6,093 nucleotides of DNA. Origin: Bacteroidota bacterium (GTDB taxonomy: Bacteria; Bacteroidota; Bacteroidia; NS11-12g; UBA955). The notes under the pieces are model-generated. The model had not been told where the DNA came from, made no database searches, and saw nothing but the letters and a program-made list of their open reading frames with translations. Position numbers and translations under genes: made by a program. Below are positions 5,064 through 6,093 of the stretch, piece after piece. Position 1 is the stretch's first letter. The number at the start of each line of letters is the position of its first letter. The stretch is from NCBI GenBank assembly GCA_030836345.1, contig JAURQA010000262.1:1-6093 (forward strand), written 5' to 3'.

Positions 5064-6093
5064 AAGTCATCTTATAAAATACATTTCGCTCCTCTAAATA
5101 ATTGAGTACGAAATGGAATACTTCCTCGTGTTTTCCAATTAATTCTGGGGGAAAAACACCCTTTTCGGTGAATATACCTTTTAAGAAAAGATTAGCAGCA
5201 GCAGTAGCTGTATATCCTGTAGTTCTGGCCATGGAAGAAGTCTGGGTTGCAGGATCATATTCATCGTAAAGTGAATAAATTATTTCTTCGTTCTTGCCTG
5301 TTGAATCTTGTCCTTTAATGCTAATACGCATGACAGTCAATTCAGGCTCAGTGGGACCTAGTTTCCATTCATTGAACAAAATCTTACTCGTAAAATCTAA
5401 TGGACGGATAGCCGTACCATTGATGGTAATTGCTCGCTCATCAAAAAAACCGGCCGATTTTAAAACCTTAATATATTCTACATGTCCCGGATAGCGTAAT
5501 GTCTTTTCCTTCATATTGGGAATATGTGCCATTGTCTGCAAGATGGAGCGAAGTCCGTCAGAGTTAAAAGACTCTAGAGTACCCACTTCCTCAAACTCCA
5601 CATATTCACAATCTGTTAGTGCTGGTCTGGTGATAATCTGGCTGTTTTCAACATATCGCGCTGGCCGAGTATATTCCTCAATGACATCAACTGGAGAGAA
5701 TGGTGCTTTATAACAGAATGGCCATTTCTTAACTTGAGGAAGACCACCCACTAAACAATCAAAATCTGTGATTTGCATCTTTTCATTATAATACCCCAAG
5801 ATGATATTGCCCATACCTGGAGCGACACCGCAATCTACAATTGCCGTAACTCCTTTTTCCTTGGCTAGGTTATTTAATTCGAGTGCATCTTCTGGGAAAA
5901 AGGAGATGTCAACTACATTCTTGCCACTTTCAATAATGTTTTTTAAGGTTTGATATCCTAAAAAACCAGGAACAGCACAAATGACTAAGTCAAAAGCAAT
6001 TAAAGTTTGCTTGAGCTCCTCCTCTTGTGTTACATCCAATATTTGAGTAGTTAGCTGCGGTGCTCTTTTCCCTAGCGTATCTAAAACGGCTGA
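5062..6093 (-). CDS. Saccharopine/lysine dehydrogenase-family oxidoreductase, N-terminus outside window
   Basis: The frame stays open to the right edge, so the 343 residues seen are the C-terminal majority of a protein; family members are about 380-400 residues. The Rossmann GxGxxG nucleotide-binding start is beyond the edge. What remains includes the end of the NAD(P) domain (FDLVICAVPGFLG, then NVVDISFFPEDA), the linker VDCGVAPGMGNIILGYY and the substrate domain with YTRPARYVENSQ, TLESFNSDGLRSIL and MARTTGYTATAAANL. This order and wording closely match saccharopine-dehydrogenase-like proteins, in particular bacterial L-lysine 6-dehydrogenases. The predicted role is NAD(P)-dependent oxidation or formation of an amino-acid-derived imine in lysine catabolism, in the cytosol. 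Lysine as substrate is an inference from overall resemblance. The TTG at 6037-6039 is an internal codon, not the start. The gene converges on the photolyase-related gene and has no evident link to the light genes. Confidence 0.88.
   Translation of the reverse strand, partial: SAVLDTLGKRAPQLTTQILDVTQEEELKQTLIAFDLVICAVPGFLGYQTLKNIIESGKNVVDISFFPEDALELNNLAKEKGVTAIVDCGVAPGMGNIILGYYNEKMQITDFDCLVGGLPQVKKWPFCYKAPFSPVDVIEEYTRPARYVENSQIITRPALTDCEYVEFEEVGTLESFNSDGLRSILQTMAHIPNMKEKTLRYPGHVEYIKVLKSAGFFDERAITINGTAIRPLDFTSKILFNEWKLGPTEPELTVMRISIKGQDSTGKNEEIIYSLYDEYDPATQTSSMARTTGYTATAAANLFLKGIFTEKGVFPPELIGKHEEVFHFVLNYLEERNVFYKMT

Noticed and set aside
5294..5713. Two + strand frames inside the dehydrogenase gene (5294-5494 and 5516-5713)
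   Set aside because: Both are shadows of the well-supported - strand coding region.
6037..6039. TTG as the start of the dehydrogenase gene
   Set aside because: The frame continues to the right edge, and the N-terminal nucleotide-binding motif of the family has not yet been reached.
1..6093. CRISPR array, tRNA, rRNA, insertion sequence or prophage
   Set aside because: No regularly spaced repeats, RNA gene signatures, transposase motifs or terminal repeats were seen on either strand.

Overview
The window is about 6.1 kb of AT-rich DNA, most likely from an aquatic member of the Bacteroidota. This rests on four things: the sequence types of the rhodopsin and both photolyase-family proteins, the absence of clear Shine-Dalgarno sequences before the starts, AT-rich spacers, and a BNR/sortilin-type secreted protein of a kind common in that phylum. 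The assignment is an inference from recognised protein patterns; no database search was possible.

Layout, left to right. (1) The 3' end of a large + strand gene for a BNR/VPS10-like repeat protein (1-902), closed by a strong intrinsic terminator. (2) A + strand gene for a photolyase/cryptochrome-family flavoprotein (1010-2461), with a terminator hairpin that begins at its stop codon. (3) A single + strand gene for a proteorhodopsin-type light-driven proton pump (2571-3296). It is preceded by a perfect inverted repeat and followed by a strong terminator. (4) A two-gene + strand unit: a short DUF2256 zinc-finger protein (about 3423-3578), overlapped by 8 bases by a second, distantly related photolyase-family gene (3571-5052) of the PhrB/CryB (FeS-BCP) type. 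(5) A convergent - strand gene for a saccharopine/lysine dehydrogenase-like oxidoreductase (5062-6093), which runs off the right edge.

The middle 4 kb forms a compact light-response island. A green-type, DTE-motif rhodopsin sits between two different photolyase/cryptochrome flavoproteins, one of them coupled to a small zinc-finger protein. The hairpins suggest that the rhodopsin and its neighbours are separate transcription units rather than one operon. The likely biological logic is that a cell living in sunlight harvests light with the rhodopsin and repairs or senses the associated UV/blue-light damage with the flavoproteins. No retinal or carotenoid biosynthesis gene lies in the window.

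Points most worth a second look: the second photolyase-family protein lacks the cysteines that bind the 4Fe-4S cluster in its family; the first has a non-canonical flavin pocket and electron-transfer chain; the rhodopsin has a glycine at the position that opens a carotenoid-antenna fenestration in xanthorhodopsins; the rhodopsin leader has a perfect dyad; and an A8 run lies where the DUF2256 and photolyase reading frames are both open.
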